64,000 nucleotides of DNA from Clostridium zeae (GCF_017312485.1 NZ_BMBA01000001.1:1968658-2032657); one strand, 5' to 3'. Counted from the stretch's first letter, positions 1-9,528 are shown. Translations and numbers: made by a program. The notes: generated by a model not told the origin, from the letters alone.

Positions 1-647
1 GAATTACTACTGTAAAAGCCTGAAACACCAGAAGCCGCTATGATTTTCTTATCTTTCATACTACTTAAAACTGTTCTTACCAAAGTTGCTTTTGCTGAAG
101 GGTCATCAAAAGCCTCGATTATTATATCCACATTTTGAAAAATATCTTCAATATTATTTTCATTAAGCTTAATATCTTTAATTTCAACATCTACGAAAGG
201 ATTACAATCATTTATTATGTCTTTCATAGCTTCTGTTTTCTTCATACCAATATGTCTTACAAAATAATATTGTCTATTTAGATTGCTTGGCTCAACTATG
301 TCAAAATCAATAAGTAAAAGCTTTCCTATACCCATCCTTGCTAAGGCTACTGCTGCATTGGACCCAAGACCTCCAAGTCCAGCAATACCAACCTTAGCTT
401 TCTTAAGCTTTTCATGAACGAAAGGAGTATGTCTTGCTGCCATTAGAGCTTCTAGTTCTTCTTTTGAAGGTATCTCTCCTCTTTTTATTAAAACAATCTT
501 ATCAAATTCCTTGACTTTTATGTCTTGTTTCAATGGAAAGGAGTTATATATCAAGATATCTGCATCTGTCTTAAAGGTTTCTCTTATAGTGTAAGCTGTA
601 CTATCCTCTGCAACTTCTCTAAGTACCTCATTTACATATATCTTCAT
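1..647 (-). CDS. thiF: ThiF-family sulfur-carrier adenylyltransferase (3' end beyond window)
   Basis: Activates the C-terminus of the sulfur carrier ThiS by adenylation for thiazole synthesis. Reading leftward from the ATG at 647 gives an open frame to the window edge. The protein has an N-terminal ThiS-like part of about 65 residues (MKIYVNEVLREV...), then the nucleotide-binding loop GIAGLGGLGSNAAVALARMG and LLIDFDIVEPSNLNRQYY, which is the E1/ThiF/MoeB signature. The N-terminal ubiquitin-like extension is typical of the clostridial ThiF type. The start lies one base after the thiS stop, and the Shine-Dalgarno GGAGG is formed by the codons for the thiS glycine tail, so the two genes should be translationally coupled. 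The C-terminus is outside the window. Confidence 0.9.
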   Translation of the reverse strand, partial: MKIYVNEVLREVAEDSTAYTIRETFKTDADILIYNSFPLKQDIKVKEFDKIVLIKRGEIPSKEELEALMAARHTPFVHEKLKKAKVGIAGLGGLGSNAAVALARMGIGKLLLIDFDIVEPSNLNRQYYFVRHIGMKKTEAMKDIINDCNPFVDVEIKDIKLNENNIEDIFQNVDIIIEAFDDPSAKATLVRTVLSSMKDKKIIAASGVSGFYSSN

Positions 648-648
648 T

Positions 649-843
649 TTAGCCGCCTCCCACAAACCTTATTAATTCTACCTCAGATTCAGAACTTAAG
701 TTTTTAACTGCGTATTCATTCTTATCAAGAATTACTCTATCTACTTCTACAACAACTTTATCTGAATTTATCTTAAGTTCATCTAAAAGCTCTGCCACTG
801 TTATGCTTGCTCTAAACTCTTTCTTTTCTCCATTTAATAGCAT
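649..843 (-). CDS. thiS: ThiS sulfur carrier protein
   Basis: This small ubiquitin-fold protein of 64 residues carries sulfur as a C-terminal thiocarboxylate for formation of the thiamine thiazole ring. The end is ...IRFVGGG, the di-glycine tail that ThiF adenylates, here with one extra glycine before it. The ATG at 843 is preceded by GGAGGT at 851-856. It lies between thiC and thiF, reads in the same direction, and is presumably part of the TPP-controlled unit. Length and tail fit the family well. Confidence 0.93.
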   Translation of the reverse strand: MLLNGEKKEFRASITVAELLDELKINSDKVVVEVDRVILDKNEYAVKNLSSESEVELIRFVGGG

Positions 844-912
844 TTATCACACCTCCAAATATTAAATTCTTTATTTTAAAAATTTCGTAAATCTCATGTT
901 GCATAGCTTTAA

Positions 913-2211
913 TTAAATATTTAAATCTTCATTGTTTAATATCTTCTTCATTGTTCTCATAGAACACATCTTTCCACACATTGTGCAGCTATCAGGGTTT
1001 TCAGGTGAAGATTCTTTTCTGTATCTTCTTGCTTTTTCCTCATCTATGGATAGCTCAAACATTCTTTCCCAGTCTAGATCAGCTCTTGCCTTACTCATTG
1101 CATTGTCCCAATCCATCGCCCCTTTCACTCCTTTTGCGATATCTCCAGCATGAGCTGCTATCTTTGCTGCTATTATTCCTTCTTTCATATCTTCTAATGT
1201 AGGCAGTCTTAAATGTTCCGCAGGTGTAACATAGCATAAAAAATCTGCACCACTAGAAGCTGCAATTGCACCACCTATAGCTGAAGTTATATGATCATAA
1301 CCTGGTGCTACATCAGTTACTAAAGGACCAAGTACATAGAAAGGTGCTCCATGGCATAATTTTTTTTCCAAAAGCATATTAGCTTGTATTTCATTTAGCG
1401 GCATATGTCCAGGTCCTTCAATCATAACTTGTACATTTCTTTCCCAAGCTCTCTTTGTAAGTTCCCCTAAAGTAATCAGTTCCTTTATTTGTGCTGGATC
1501 AGTAGCATCCTTTATAGATCCTGGTCTACAAGCATCCCCTAAAGATATTGTAATATCATATTTTTCACAAATATCTAAAAGCCTATCATAGTACTCATAA
1601 AATGGATTCTCAGCTTTGTTAAGTTCCATCCATGCAAAAAGCAATGAACCTCCTCTTGAAACTATGTTTGTAAGTCTAGGATTATTTTTTACTATCTTAG
1701 CAGTTTCTTTGTTTAGCCCTGCATGAATTGTGACAAAATCCACTCCATCTTCTCCATGCTTTTCCACTACATTAAAAAATTCATCCACAGTTATATCCTT
1801 AAGATCTTTATCATAGAAACCTATAGCATCATACATAGGAACTGTTCCAAGCATTGCAGTGGACATATCCACAATATTTTTTCTTAAGTGTTCAGTTTTT
1901 CCATAGTTAGATAAATCCATAATTGCTTCCGCTTTCATATTTATTGCAGTCCTTACTTTTTCCAATTCAACATCGAGATTGCAACAATCCTTTGATATAC
2001 CTAAGTTTACATTTATTTTTGTACGAAGCCCTTGTCCCACTCCTTCCGCACTTAAAGATTTATGATTCTTGTTTGCAGGAATAACCACTTTTCCTTCAGC
2101 AATAAGTCCTCTTAGGACTTCTACATCTAGTTTTTCCTTCTCTGCAACTAATCCCATTTCCTTAGTTATAATTCCTTTCTTAGCAGCATCCATTTGTGTT
2201 GTGTAATTCAT
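913..2211 (-). CDS. thiC: Phosphomethylpyrimidine synthase ThiC
   Basis: Radical-SAM-type enzyme that rearranges aminoimidazole ribotide to hydroxymethylpyrimidine phosphate, the pyrimidine half of thiamine. The 432-residue protein has the family sequences [36 protein letters not shown] and [22 protein letters not shown]. The C-terminal iron-sulfur motif reads CTMCGKMC (CX2CX3C as seen here). This is the short ThiC form without the long N-terminal extension of the enterobacterial enzyme. It is the first gene after the TPP riboswitch at 2430-2524, with terminators in between, and is followed by thiS 69 bases downstream. Confidence 0.97.
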   Translation of the reverse strand: MNYTTQMDAAKKGIITKEMGLVAEKEKLDVEVLRGLIAEGKVVIPANKNHKSLSAEGVGQGLRTKINVNLGISKDCCNLDVELEKVRTAINMKAEAIMDLSNYGKTEHLRKNIVDMSTAMLGTVPMYDAIGFYDKDLKDITVDEFFNVVEKHGEDGVDFVTIHAGLNKETAKIVKNNPRLTNIVSRGGSLLFAWMELNKAENPFYEYYDRLLDICEKYDITISLGDACRPGSIKDATDPAQIKELITLGELTKRAWERNVQVMIEGPGHMPLNEIQANMLLEKKLCHGAPFYVLGPLVTDVAPGYDHITSAIGGAIAASSGADFLCYVTPAEHLRLPTLEDMKEGIIAAKIAAHAGDIAKGVKGAMDWDNAMSKARADLDWERMFELSIDEEKARRYRKESSPENPDSCTMCGKMCSMRTMKKILNNEDLNI

Positions 2212-2331
2212 ATAATGATCTCTCCTTAAATATAATTTGTTTAAGTTATTTAATAATCTGTTGCAACTATACTTTTAGGACCTTTTATGGCAAAATATCT
2301 TAATTAAAACTGGTACAAATTGATAAAGAAA

Positions 2332-2372
2332 ACAAAAAAGCAGTCAATTGTAAGAAATACAAAAGACTGCTT
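2332..2372 (-). terminator. Second intrinsic terminator in the thiC leader
   Basis: On the minus strand an 8-bp stem AAGCAGTC/GACTGCTT (2365-2372 with 2338-2345) is followed at once by six T residues and more T-rich sequence. It lies between the riboswitch terminator at 2393-2417 and thiC, so the leader has two tandem stop signals. Confidence 0.75.
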
Positions 2373-2392
2373 AACAGCATATTTATCCAAAT

Positions 2393-2417
2393 AAAAAAAC
2401 TTGCAAAAAGCAAGCTT
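2393..2417 (-). terminator. TPP-riboswitch-controlled terminator
   Basis: On the minus strand AAGCTTGC/GCAAGTTT forms an 8-bp stem around a T5 loop and runs into seven T. The segment CTTGCTT inside it (2408-2414) is also complementary to AAGCAAG at 2434-2440, the 3' strand of the aptamer P1 helix. Pairing of P1 by TPP would therefore free the terminator, giving a classic OFF switch. The alternative pairing is read from sequence; the mechanism is inferred. Confidence 0.8.
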
Positions 2418-2429
2418 ATATACGAATAA

Positions 2430-2524
2430 AGCCCTTGCTTCCCTACGATGGTCCTAACCATATCAGGTTCATGGAGTTAGGATAAATTATCCCTCTCAGC
2501 CTTGCGGCACCCCCAGCAAATATC
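2430..2524 (-). promoter_or_regulatory. TPP riboswitch (THI element)
   Basis: The minus strand carries the THI-box core: GGGGGTGCC, GGCTGAGAGGG, CCATGAACCTGATATGG and GTAGGGAAGC in the right order and spacing. The closing helix P1 is TTGCT (2515-2519) with AGCAA (2435-2439). It sits about 220 bases upstream of thiC, so it controls thiC-thiS-thiF. Confidence 0.96.
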
Positions 2525-2558
2525 TGGTATATTTAATTTTTATTAGTTTTACAAGATG

Positions 2559-2587
2559 ATTATATCTCTCATTGCTTTATTTGTAAA
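2559..2587 (-). promoter_or_regulatory. Housekeeping promoter of the thiC operon
   Basis: The minus strand has TTTACA at 2587-2582, exactly 17 bases, then TATAAT at 2564-2559. The start of transcription would fall near 2552, about 30 bases before the riboswitch aptamer. The match to a sigma-A promoter is nearly perfect. Confidence 0.8.
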
Positions 2588-2601
2588 CTAAAGATTTACT
2601 T

Positions 2602-3687
2602 TTATTCCTTTAAATTTCTAACTTTAGCTATTATAAGAGATACCATAGGAAATAATATTTCCGGAATCCAACCGTAAACTGGATATATATTTGCAGCTGT
2701 ATAAGCTTGATTTACTGGTGATTCATACATGGTAATTGAAAATATTATACTAATAATAACTATAGGTGAAACTATATGCTTGTAGGTTTTAAGTTTAAGA
2801 ATTTGAGCTAAGCTTAATACAGTTCCATAGCAAAATATAGCAATTTTCATAAATACATTAAATAATAATACAACTGCTATTAAAGATTCTAGCCTACTGA
2901 TAATATCGGCAATATCTATTAACTTTGCAACTTGAAATGAAGACTGAAGCTCCAATTCACTTATTACCCCTAAAGCTAGTGTATTTCTAACAATAACCAT
3001 TAAGAAAAATGCTCCACCTATTAACATCCCTTTAAAAGAATATTTCTTTATATTTTCTTTATCTCTCACACTTGGAAATATCATGAGAAAAATCAAAAGC
3101 TCTCCAAATGGTATTGCAGTTATTACATTTACCCCTTGTAAAAACTGAATAAAATTAAATTGAAACATTGGCAACATATTTTTAATATCATATTGATTAA
3201 AAAGCATAATTATTAGCATAATAGCTATTACTATTGTAATAGTAGTGAAAAAAGGAGTCATTCTTGCCAGAACCTCTAATCCTTTTCTAATTACATATAT
3301 ACAAGTTATACCTATGGACAATATAAACACAATAATATCAGTTTCCTGCATAAGAAAAGTGGAAAAAAAATCAGCAATGAATCTTAAGTTTGCGGCTACT
3401 ATGAACCAAAAATGATATATGTAAATAAGTGATATAAGTTTCCCAAGATATGTTCCATATGTAATATCATTTATCTCTATTATATTTTTTTCTGGAAAAC
3501 GCTGAGCTAACTTAAAATAAACTTGCAGTAAAAAGCCTAGTATAAAAAAGCTTACCACAACTACAACCCAAGTATCTTGTTTAGTGACTCCAATTATAAA
3601 ACTTGCAGTTAGCGTAGATCCTTGAAGTAAGGCTATTATCAGAAACATTAACTCTGAACTTGATATCATGCCCTTTTCTATCTTCAT
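2602..3687 (-). CDS. Germinant receptor B subunit (GerAB/GerKB family permease)
   Basis: Inner-membrane subunit of a spore nutrient receptor, a member of the APC-superfamily spore-germination permeases with about ten membrane helices. The protein opens with KIEKGMISSSELMFLIIALLQGS, then TKQDTWVVVVVSFF, and has the GELLIFLMIFPSV segment usual for the family. A start at 3705 (MGEVLS...) is open, but MKIEKG at 3687 fits homologues better and has GGGAG upstream. It is the last gene of the leftward germination run, downstream of the GerA, GerC and small subunits at 3.7-6.9 kb, and should form a receptor with them. The germinant cannot be told from sequence. Confidence 0.9.
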   Translation of the reverse strand: MKIEKGMISSSELMFLIIALLQGSTLTASFIIGVTKQDTWVVVVVSFFILGFLLQVYFKLAQRFPEKNIIEINDITYGTYLGKLISLIYIYHFWFIVAANLRFIADFFSTFLMQETDIIVFILSIGITCIYVIRKGLEVLARMTPFFTTITIVIAIMLIIMLFNQYDIKNMLPMFQFNFIQFLQGVNVITAIPFGELLIFLMIFPSVRDKENIKKYSFKGMLIGGAFFLMVIVRNTLALGVISELELQSSFQVAKLIDIADIISRLESLIAVVLLFNVFMKIAIFCYGTVLSLAQILKLKTYKHIVSPIVIISIIFSITMYESPVNQAYTAANIYPVYGWIPEILFPMVSLIIAKVRNLKE

Positions 3688-3739
3688 ACTCAGCACTTCT
3701 CCCATTATAGTCTAAACCATATTTATATCCAAACTCTAT

Positions 3740-3955
3740 TTATCCATAATTTAAATGAAGTAAATCCTTTATTATATATTGAAAAACCTCTACTGGATTG
3801 AAGATAGGAATTCTTAAAACATAAAATATACTTAGAATCAATGCAATCAAAGTAAATGTCGCAAAAGCTAGCAACTCTCTAAATTGCCTCTTTTTCATTA
3901 ATTCTGGAAGTTCCATAAATATTATAATTACGAAAGATATTATTACAAAAAGCAT
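3740..3955 (-). CDS. Small two-helix membrane protein of ger operon (D-type subunit)
   Basis: A 71-residue protein with two hydrophobic segments (about residues 1-14 and 29-47) joined by a charged loop ELPELMKKRQF. Small two-helix proteins of this size are known in Bacillus and clostridial germinant-receptor operons as D genes, where they modulate receptor function. It sits between the GerC and GerB genes of the set, with the ribosome-binding site AGGTG seven bases before the ATG. The assignment rests on size, topology and position rather than on a sequence signature. Confidence 0.7.
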   Translation of the reverse strand: MLFVIISFVIIIFMELPELMKKRQFRELLAFATFTLIALILSIFYVLRIPIFNPVEVFQYIIKDLLHLNYG

Positions 3956-3979
3956 ATCTTCACCTCATAAAAAGTCCTT

Positions 3980-5146
3980 CTATTTTCCTTGATAAGTAGA
4001 TGGTTTCGTTATTTTACCCATTCTTCTTATTTTTGCATCTACCTCCACCTTAACAGTTATTTTCTGAAACTCATCCTCCCACTTACTCTCAATTGCCTTC
4101 CACTTCTTAGGTTTATATTTATATATCAGATCTCCAAATCCAAATACATCTGCATTCATTTCTTTAGCTTTATTCCATGTAGTCAAAACTTGATTTTCAA
4201 TATAAAAATTTTCATTTTCCTCAACAATTTTGATGATTTTAGGAATTGACAAATCTTCTGAAGATGTTTGTTCTAATATATCTCCTTCTGCGTCAATGTA
4301 TATATTCATATAAATATGCTCGCCTTCTACCTTAGGTTTTATGCGGGTCTTTGATCTTATTATCCTTATAGCTACTTTATCATTTCCATTTGGAGAATTT
4401 ACTAATATTGTTCCATACTTTACCTTGTTTATCCCCCATAATAGCCCCATGGATTCACTTTCATTAAGTTCACCTATCATTTTGTCTTTTTTAAAAACAG
4501 CTGTACTTGCTATATAAGGCACCTTTGTTTTCTCATCAACTGTTTTCATTTCTATTATTGGTATCACTGGCGAAGTAGTTTTGCTCATCAATCGTGACGT
4601 AAATTCTTTAAAATTTATGCTTGGAAGCTGAGATACATTTTTTTCATTTTTAATTAATTTGCCTATATTTATTCCTGGGTCATCCTGTGTGTTAGTATGA
4701 GCTTCAAGAATACTTGCAGCTTCCCCATCACTTACCAACATCCACGTTAAAGGCCTCATCTCTCTTTGTCTTAAAAAGAAGTCCAATTGTTCACTTAATC
4801 CTTGCTGCGCTAAATCTTTGTTGAATATAACTACTTGATTATGTGCAAAGAAAAGTACTCTATTGTATTCCCTGCTAATATTTTTAAGAGCATCTGAAAC
4901 ATTTTTTCCCTTTTCCTTAATATTTGTAAACTGCTCTTTACCTCCAACTCCTGAGTTAGACTTTTCAAGTTTAGGCACTCCTACTTGAGCTGTAATATTT
5001 AAATCTTCTTCCTTGCTTGATTTATCAATTGCAACTCCAATTACTATACCTAATTTATTTAACTCCACTGAGCTCCAACAGGAAGTCAGACTTAACGATA
5101 GTATGATACAAATGGCTACCCTAATTGTATTTTTTATATTTTTCAT
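3980..5146 (-). CDS. Germinant receptor C subunit (Ger(x)C lipoprotein)
   Basis: Lipid-anchored outer-face subunit of a spore germinant receptor, 388 residues. The signal peptide MKNIKNTIRVAICIILSLS ends in the lipobox LTSC, whose Cys is lipidated, followed by WSSVELNKLGIVIGVAIDK, the standard start of the Ger(x)C family. DVFGFGDLIYKYKPKKWKAIESKW near the end is the usual C-terminal block. It is preceded by GAGGT seven bases before the ATG. The gene lies 135 bases downstream of a GerA-type gene and upstream of D- and B-type genes. Confidence 0.94.
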   Translation of the reverse strand: MKNIKNTIRVAICIILSLSLTSCWSSVELNKLGIVIGVAIDKSSKEEDLNITAQVGVPKLEKSNSGVGGKEQFTNIKEKGKNVSDALKNISREYNRVLFFAHNQVVIFNKDLAQQGLSEQLDFFLRQREMRPLTWMLVSDGEAASILEAHTNTQDDPGINIGKLIKNEKNVSQLPSINFKEFTSRLMSKTTSPVIPIIEMKTVDEKTKVPYIASTAVFKKDKMIGELNESESMGLLWGINKVKYGTILVNSPNGNDKVAIRIIRSKTRIKPKVEGEHIYMNIYIDAEGDILEQTSSEDLSIPKIIKIVEENENFYIENQVLTTWNKAKEMNADVFGFGDLIYKYKPKKWKAIESKWEDEFQKITVKVEVDAKIRRMGKITKPSTYQGK

Positions 5147-5281
5147 AAGCTTACCTCACCTCTATATCAACTATAGAGTTCTAGACTCAACTATGATTTT
5201 GTATGTTACAAAATCCACTGAGACTGGATCCTACAATTTATATAGATTAAATTTCGCTAAAAGAATGTCTTAACTAAGTAC

Positions 5282-6898
5282 TTAATTTTCTTCTTTATCA
5301 TTAAAGTTCGGCTTCATATTTTCGTCTTGCCTAAAAATATTTTTCGATGCAATTGCTACAGGTCTTTTGTTCATTTTCCATAAAGGAGCCCTTATTAGTG
5401 TATCTTTTATATCATCCTTAACTAGTGGAGCTAGTGGAGAAAAATACGGTACTCCAAAAGACTTTAAAGATACAGCATGTGCAAATACTATAAGTATACC
5501 AATTCCTAAGCCGAAGATTCCAAGGGCCCCTCCTAATATTAAAAATGCTATCCTTAATATAGATATAACATCTGTATATACTGGAACCACGAAGCTTGAC
5601 ACAGCAGTAAGTGCTATAACTATTACTAGTAATCCACCTACAAGTCCAGCAGACACAGCTGCTTCACCTATTACCAACGCCCCAACTATACTTACCGCCT
5701 GACCTACTGGTCTCGGTAATCTAACTCCCGCTTCTCTTAAAATTTCTAATGTAACTATCATGAGCCCTGCTTCCACAACTGCAGGGAAAGGTACTCCTTC
5801 TCTTCCAGCTGCCATAGTAAACAGAAGCGTGGTAGGTATAAGTTCCTGATGAAAGGTCGACAGTACTACATAAGTTACTGGAGCAAAGATACTTATAAAA
5901 AAACACAAGTACCTTAATATTCTTATCATACTGGCAAAATATGGCCTAGAATAATAATCTTCTGCACTTTGGAATCCTTCTACAAATAGCATGGGCATGG
6001 TTAGTACAAAAGGCGTCCCATCTACTAAAATACAAGCTCTTCCTTCTAATATTTTTGCTGAAGCAGCATCAGGTTTTTCTGAGTTTCCTATGGTAGGAAA
6101 TATTGACTTAGGGTTATCTTCTATTAATTGTTCAATATATCCAGACTCTAAGATTGCATCTATCTTGATTTTTTTAAGTCTATCTTTTATTTCCTGTATT
6201 AACTGAGGATCGACTATATCTTTCAAATATGCTATACATACACTGGTTCTTGTCTGTTTTCCTATTCTGATTGATTCAAAAACTAAATTAGGACTTTTTA
6301 TCCTACGTCTTATTAATGCCATATTAGTAGCTATATTTTCTGAAAATCCTTCTCTTGGACCTCTTACAACCGCTTCCGTCTTAGCTTCCTCCACACCACG
6401 GTTTTCCCATCCTTCGGAATGGATTATAAGAGCCTCCTCTGAACCATCTATCATAAATATGGTTTCGCCTGATAAGCAGGCATCAATTATTTCCTGCTGG
6501 AAACTCGTTCTTTTTGAATGAGCTACTGACAACATATTTTTTTCTATAAAATCTATATTTGCTTTCATATTTTTAATATTTGCAATCCTGCTATCATACA
6601 TAAATGCTTTCATTATACTTTCATTTATAATAAAATTTTCATTTAACCCCTCAACATATATAAGTCCTGCACTGAACTCTCCATTGTCACCGAAAGAAAA
6701 TCTCCTATAGATAATATCTAAACTTTCTCCAAAAATTTTTTCAAAATTATTTATATTTACTTCCAATTTATCTGATATTTTCTCTTTATTTTGGTTATCA
6801 TTTTCTGTTTTGTTAGTTATTTTCCCAGAATCTTCAGAATTCAAATTTCCCTGATCCATTAACAAACTTTTCACTTTTCTACCTATGTATTTAAACAT
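5282..6898 (-). CDS. Germinant receptor A subunit (GerAA family)
   Basis: Integral membrane subunit of a spore germinant receptor, 538 residues. A charged N-terminal soluble part of about 310 residues contains the family blocks RGPREGFSENIATNMALIRRRIKSPNL and YIEQLIEDNPKSIFPT. Membrane helices follow (around 330-350, 390-430, 450-480), then the block LGVPYFSPLAPLVKDDIKDTLIRAPLWKMNKRP. All hallmark blocks are intact. It starts the second receptor set (A-C-D-B) with a good AGGAG site. The first 45 residues are very polar and poorly conserved, as is usual. Confidence 0.95.
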   Translation of the reverse strand: MFKYIGRKVKSLLMDQGNLNSEDSGKITNKTENDNQNKEKISDKLEVNINNFEKIFGESLDIIYRRFSFGDNGEFSAGLIYVEGLNENFIINESIMKAFMYDSRIANIKNMKANIDFIEKNMLSVAHSKRTSFQQEIIDACLSGETIFMIDGSEEALIIHSEGWENRGVEEAKTEAVVRGPREGFSENIATNMALIRRRIKSPNLVFESIRIGKQTRTSVCIAYLKDIVDPQLIQEIKDRLKKIKIDAILESGYIEQLIEDNPKSIFPTIGNSEKPDAASAKILEGRACILVDGTPFVLTMPMLFVEGFQSAEDYYSRPYFASMIRILRYLCFFISIFAPVTYVVLSTFHQELIPTTLLFTMAAGREGVPFPAVVEAGLMIVTLEILREAGVRLPRPVGQAVSIVGALVIGEAAVSAGLVGGLLVIVIALTAVSSFVVPVYTDVISILRIAFLILGGALGIFGLGIGILIVFAHAVSLKSFGVPYFSPLAPLVKDDIKDTLIRAPLWKMNKRPVAIASKNIFRQDENMKPNFNDKEEN

Positions 6899-6957
6899 TT
6901 TCTACTCCTATTTTTTTAATTATTATATTATTGTAATTCACCTTCCTCCATTTATAT

Positions 6958-7164
6958 TCATTTATTGATTTTCTCTTTTTTAACATTATTTACTTCATTT
7001 ATAAATTGTTCATTCTTATATTTAACCTTTAATATAAAAAGAGTAAACTGTATAACTGTGTAAATAATAATTACTAATAACAGTATCCACGTCATTATTG
7101 TAAAAAAAGTTATATACCAATCTCTACCTTCAAAGAATTTTTTTAGAATATCTATGATGTTCAT
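6958..7164 (-). CDS. Small single-helix membrane protein between germination gene sets
   Basis: About 68 residues: a short amphipathic start (MNIIDILKKFFEGRDWYITFF), one long hydrophobic segment (about residues 20-45) and a charged Lys/Asn-rich tail. The ATG at 7164 has GAGGG five bases upstream; a start four codons earlier is possible. It is not recognised by sequence. It lies between a GerB-type gene and the GerA-type gene downstream and reads with them, so it may be an accessory receptor protein, but its one-helix topology differs from the two-helix protein at 3740-3955. Confidence 0.55.
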   Translation of the reverse strand: MNIIDILKKFFEGRDWYITFFTIMTWILLLVIIIYTVIQFTLFILKVKYKNEQFINEVNNVKKEKINK

Positions 7165-7313
7165 AATTACCCTCATACCAGTAAAATCCCCTTATATTTC
7201 ACAGAAACCTAACAACTTAATCCTCTAATTATTAGGTTGTCACCTCATTTGTTAAAATATATATTTCAAAACTTTAAATTAATTCAATCCTCTCAGCAAC
7301 TTAAATCTTAAGC

Positions 7314-8399
7314 TTAAAATTCAATTCTCTTTCTTTTCATCCAGTACACCAATAGTATAAAGAGTGGAATTATATTGGAATATATTAACATAAAATATGT
7401 TGTTTCAAAATTTGTGAGCCACTTGTGATAAGCATAGTTAGGCTCAAAGGTCATTACGAACCACAATTGAAAGCAGCCTAAGAGCAATAAGCTAATATTT
7501 CGGTTTTTAATTTTTAAAACTGTACACAATATATTGTTTATACCATTTAGATATACTGTCATTTTAAAAAAACCACCTATAAATATAAGCGTTACACCTA
7601 TAGCGTCTATATTACTTATAACTCCTTCAATATTTATAAGCTTAATAGCTTCTATATAAGGTACAGTGGCTATGGATGTATACTCAGCACCTAGTACACA
7701 AATATCCATAATAACAGAAACACATAATAACAGCCCTGAAAAAAATATGACTTTCATTCCTGTTTTTCTTACCTTATTCTTTTCTATAGCCTGATTCCAA
7801 TACATTAGAAAAATGTATGTTTCTCCAAAAGGAAACATAATAACTGGAGGCAATTCCTTTAACACTGGTTTAACGCCTTCTCCTAGAACTGGTAGCAATT
7901 CTTTAAACTCAACATTTCCAGAAATATATGTAAAGATATATATAAATAACATAAAGAAAATAATTATATAGAAAAATATTTCAGCTAATCTAGCCATTGT
8001 GTCTACACCTTTAAGAATTATATATATGCTAGTAGCTATAAATAAGAAAACTATTATTATCAAAGGCGCTTCCGGAAGTAATGTTATAATGATTAACTCT
8101 CCAAATTCCCTTGCATTACGAGATGCATGCCTGAAGAATGGGGAAATATACATTATTGACACTATTAACCCCAGCTTATTTCCGAATATCAATTTGATTA
8201 TTTCCACATAATTCTTGCCTGGAAACTTATTCTGTATTTCTGTATAAATCCACATATAAACTAAACCTACTGCAAGTGCTATCAGTATAACAATCCATGC
8301 ATCCTGCTTCGCTCCAATTCCTAATGCAAAAATTGTAGTGCTTCCTATTTCAAATATAAACATAAGTGTAAATAACTGATGATTACTTAGTTTAGTCAT
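7314..8399 (-). CDS. Germinant receptor B subunit (GerAB family permease), second copy
   Basis: A 361-residue spore-germination permease with about ten membrane helices. It opens MTKLSNHQLFTLMFIFEIGSTTIFALGIGAKQDAWIVI and carries the family block VIMFPFGETYIFLMYWN. It follows the GerC gene at 8422-9528 by 22 bases and so is a second B-type gene in the upstream receptor set (A-B-C-B). Extra B subunits next to one A and one C are known in some operons and may alter germinant specificity. The ribosome-binding site is AAGGAAAT. Confidence 0.92.
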   Translation of the reverse strand: MTKLSNHQLFTLMFIFEIGSTTIFALGIGAKQDAWIVILIALAVGLVYMWIYTEIQNKFPGKNYVEIIKLIFGNKLGLIVSIMYISPFFRHASRNAREFGELIIITLLPEAPLIIIVFLFIATSIYIILKGVDTMARLAEIFFYIIIFFMLFIYIFTYISGNVEFKELLPVLGEGVKPVLKELPPVIMFPFGETYIFLMYWNQAIEKNKVRKTGMKVIFFSGLLLCVSVIMDICVLGAEYTSIATVPYIEAIKLINIEGVISNIDAIGVTLIFIGGFFKMTVYLNGINNILCTVLKIKNRNISLLLLGCFQLWFVMTFEPNYAYHKWLTNFETTYFMLIYSNIIPLFILLVYWMKRKRIEF

Positions 8400-8421
8400 A
8401 TTTTTATTTCCTTCTTTTGTT

Positions 8422-9528
8422 TTAATAACTTCCTCTACCTAATGACCTTACTTTCACTTTCACTTTTACTTCTATCTCTGATTGACTTACAATCTTATCC
8501 CAATCGGCTCCGGTCTTTCTTCCGTATTTAGCTACAGCCACTCTTCCTAAATCTAAGACATCTGTTTGATACTTTCCTTTTATCTCATTAATTAAATCAT
8601 TACACTGTTTTTCTATGTTATTCTCCATATCTTTTTCAAACTTCTTAATATCTTTATTTTTTCTATATATATTCTCATATAATTCATTAGATACTACTTC
8701 TCCATTTATATCTAAGTTTATTGTAAACTTATACTTTCCATCCACTTTAACGCACTTTACTTTTCTTTTTGAAGATGCTTCCAAGTTTATGTACTCTTTA
8801 GGATTATTTTCTATGGTAAAAATACCCTTAACACGATTTTCCTTGAGCATATTTATTACCCTGGTTTCTCTCATGTCTGCTTTGTCAATCATCTTATCCT
8901 TATTAAACACTGCAAGTCCTGTGAATTTTAACTTATCGCCGTCAATTTCAACATAAGGTAAGAGCACATTCCTTCCCTCTGAATCAATTCTAACTATAAT
9001 ATCATTAAGAGAATACTGCATTTTAAAAAAATTGTATTCCTCAGAATTTTTCACCATTCCCTCAATATATTCTACTGAACTAGCATAGCCTGATATATCA
9101 AAATCAAACATTTCCCGAGCCGTACCTTTACAAACAACACACATTGCTCTATCGTTCATAAATGCATTATTAAGATTTATATCTATCCAAGGTCTGAGTC
9201 CATACCTTGCTACATCTTCGCTGAAGACGTATACTCTCGTAGCTCCCAGTGTAAGTTTTTTATCTGATTGTAGCTGCCTTACTTGTCTTGTCTCACCAAG
9301 AGTAGTAGCCTTACCTTCTAATATCTTTTTTGCTAGCTGCTCAGTTCCTCCGATTGAATAAGTTAGCAATTGTACACTGTATCGAATCTGACCAGCACTT
9401 CTATCTAAATCTGCTCCGAGCCCAACTGGCAGCTCTAAATTTTCTACTAACTCACCTTTTGCTCCTATGAAGCATATGATTATTATCAATACACTTATTA
9501 AAAATAAAACTATACTACTTTTCCTCAT
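8422..9528 (-). CDS. Germinant receptor C subunit (Ger(x)C family)
   Basis: A 368-residue Ger(x)C protein with an N-terminal hydrophobic segment, MRKSSIVLFLISVLIIIICFIGAKGELVENLELPVGLGADLD. The expected lipobox is atypical: a Cys lies at residue 19 in IIICFIG, so lipidation is less certain than for the paralogue at 3980-5146. The C-terminal blocks DVLDLGRVAVAKYGRKTGADWDKI and EIEVKVKVKVRSLG are intact. Its start overlaps the upstream GerB gene by 14 bases, suggesting coupled translation. Confidence 0.9.
   Translation of the reverse strand: MRKSSIVLFLISVLIIIICFIGAKGELVENLELPVGLGADLDRSAGQIRYSVQLLTYSIGGTEQLAKKILEGKATTLGETRQVRQLQSDKKLTLGATRVYVFSEDVARYGLRPWIDINLNNAFMNDRAMCVVCKGTAREMFDFDISGYASSVEYIEGMVKNSEEYNFFKMQYSLNDIIVRIDSEGRNVLLPYVEIDGDKLKFTGLAVFNKDKMIDKADMRETRVINMLKENRVKGIFTIENNPKEYINLEASSKRKVKCVKVDGKYKFTINLDINGEVVSNELYENIYRKNKDIKKFEKDMENNIEKQCNDLINEIKGKYQTDVLDLGRVAVAKYGRKTGADWDKIVSQSEIEVKVKVKVRSLGRGSY

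Noticed and set aside
5013-5273. Plus-strand reading frame opposite the GerC start
   Set aside because: No ribosome-binding site, antisense to a certain gene, and a composition typical of shadow frames.
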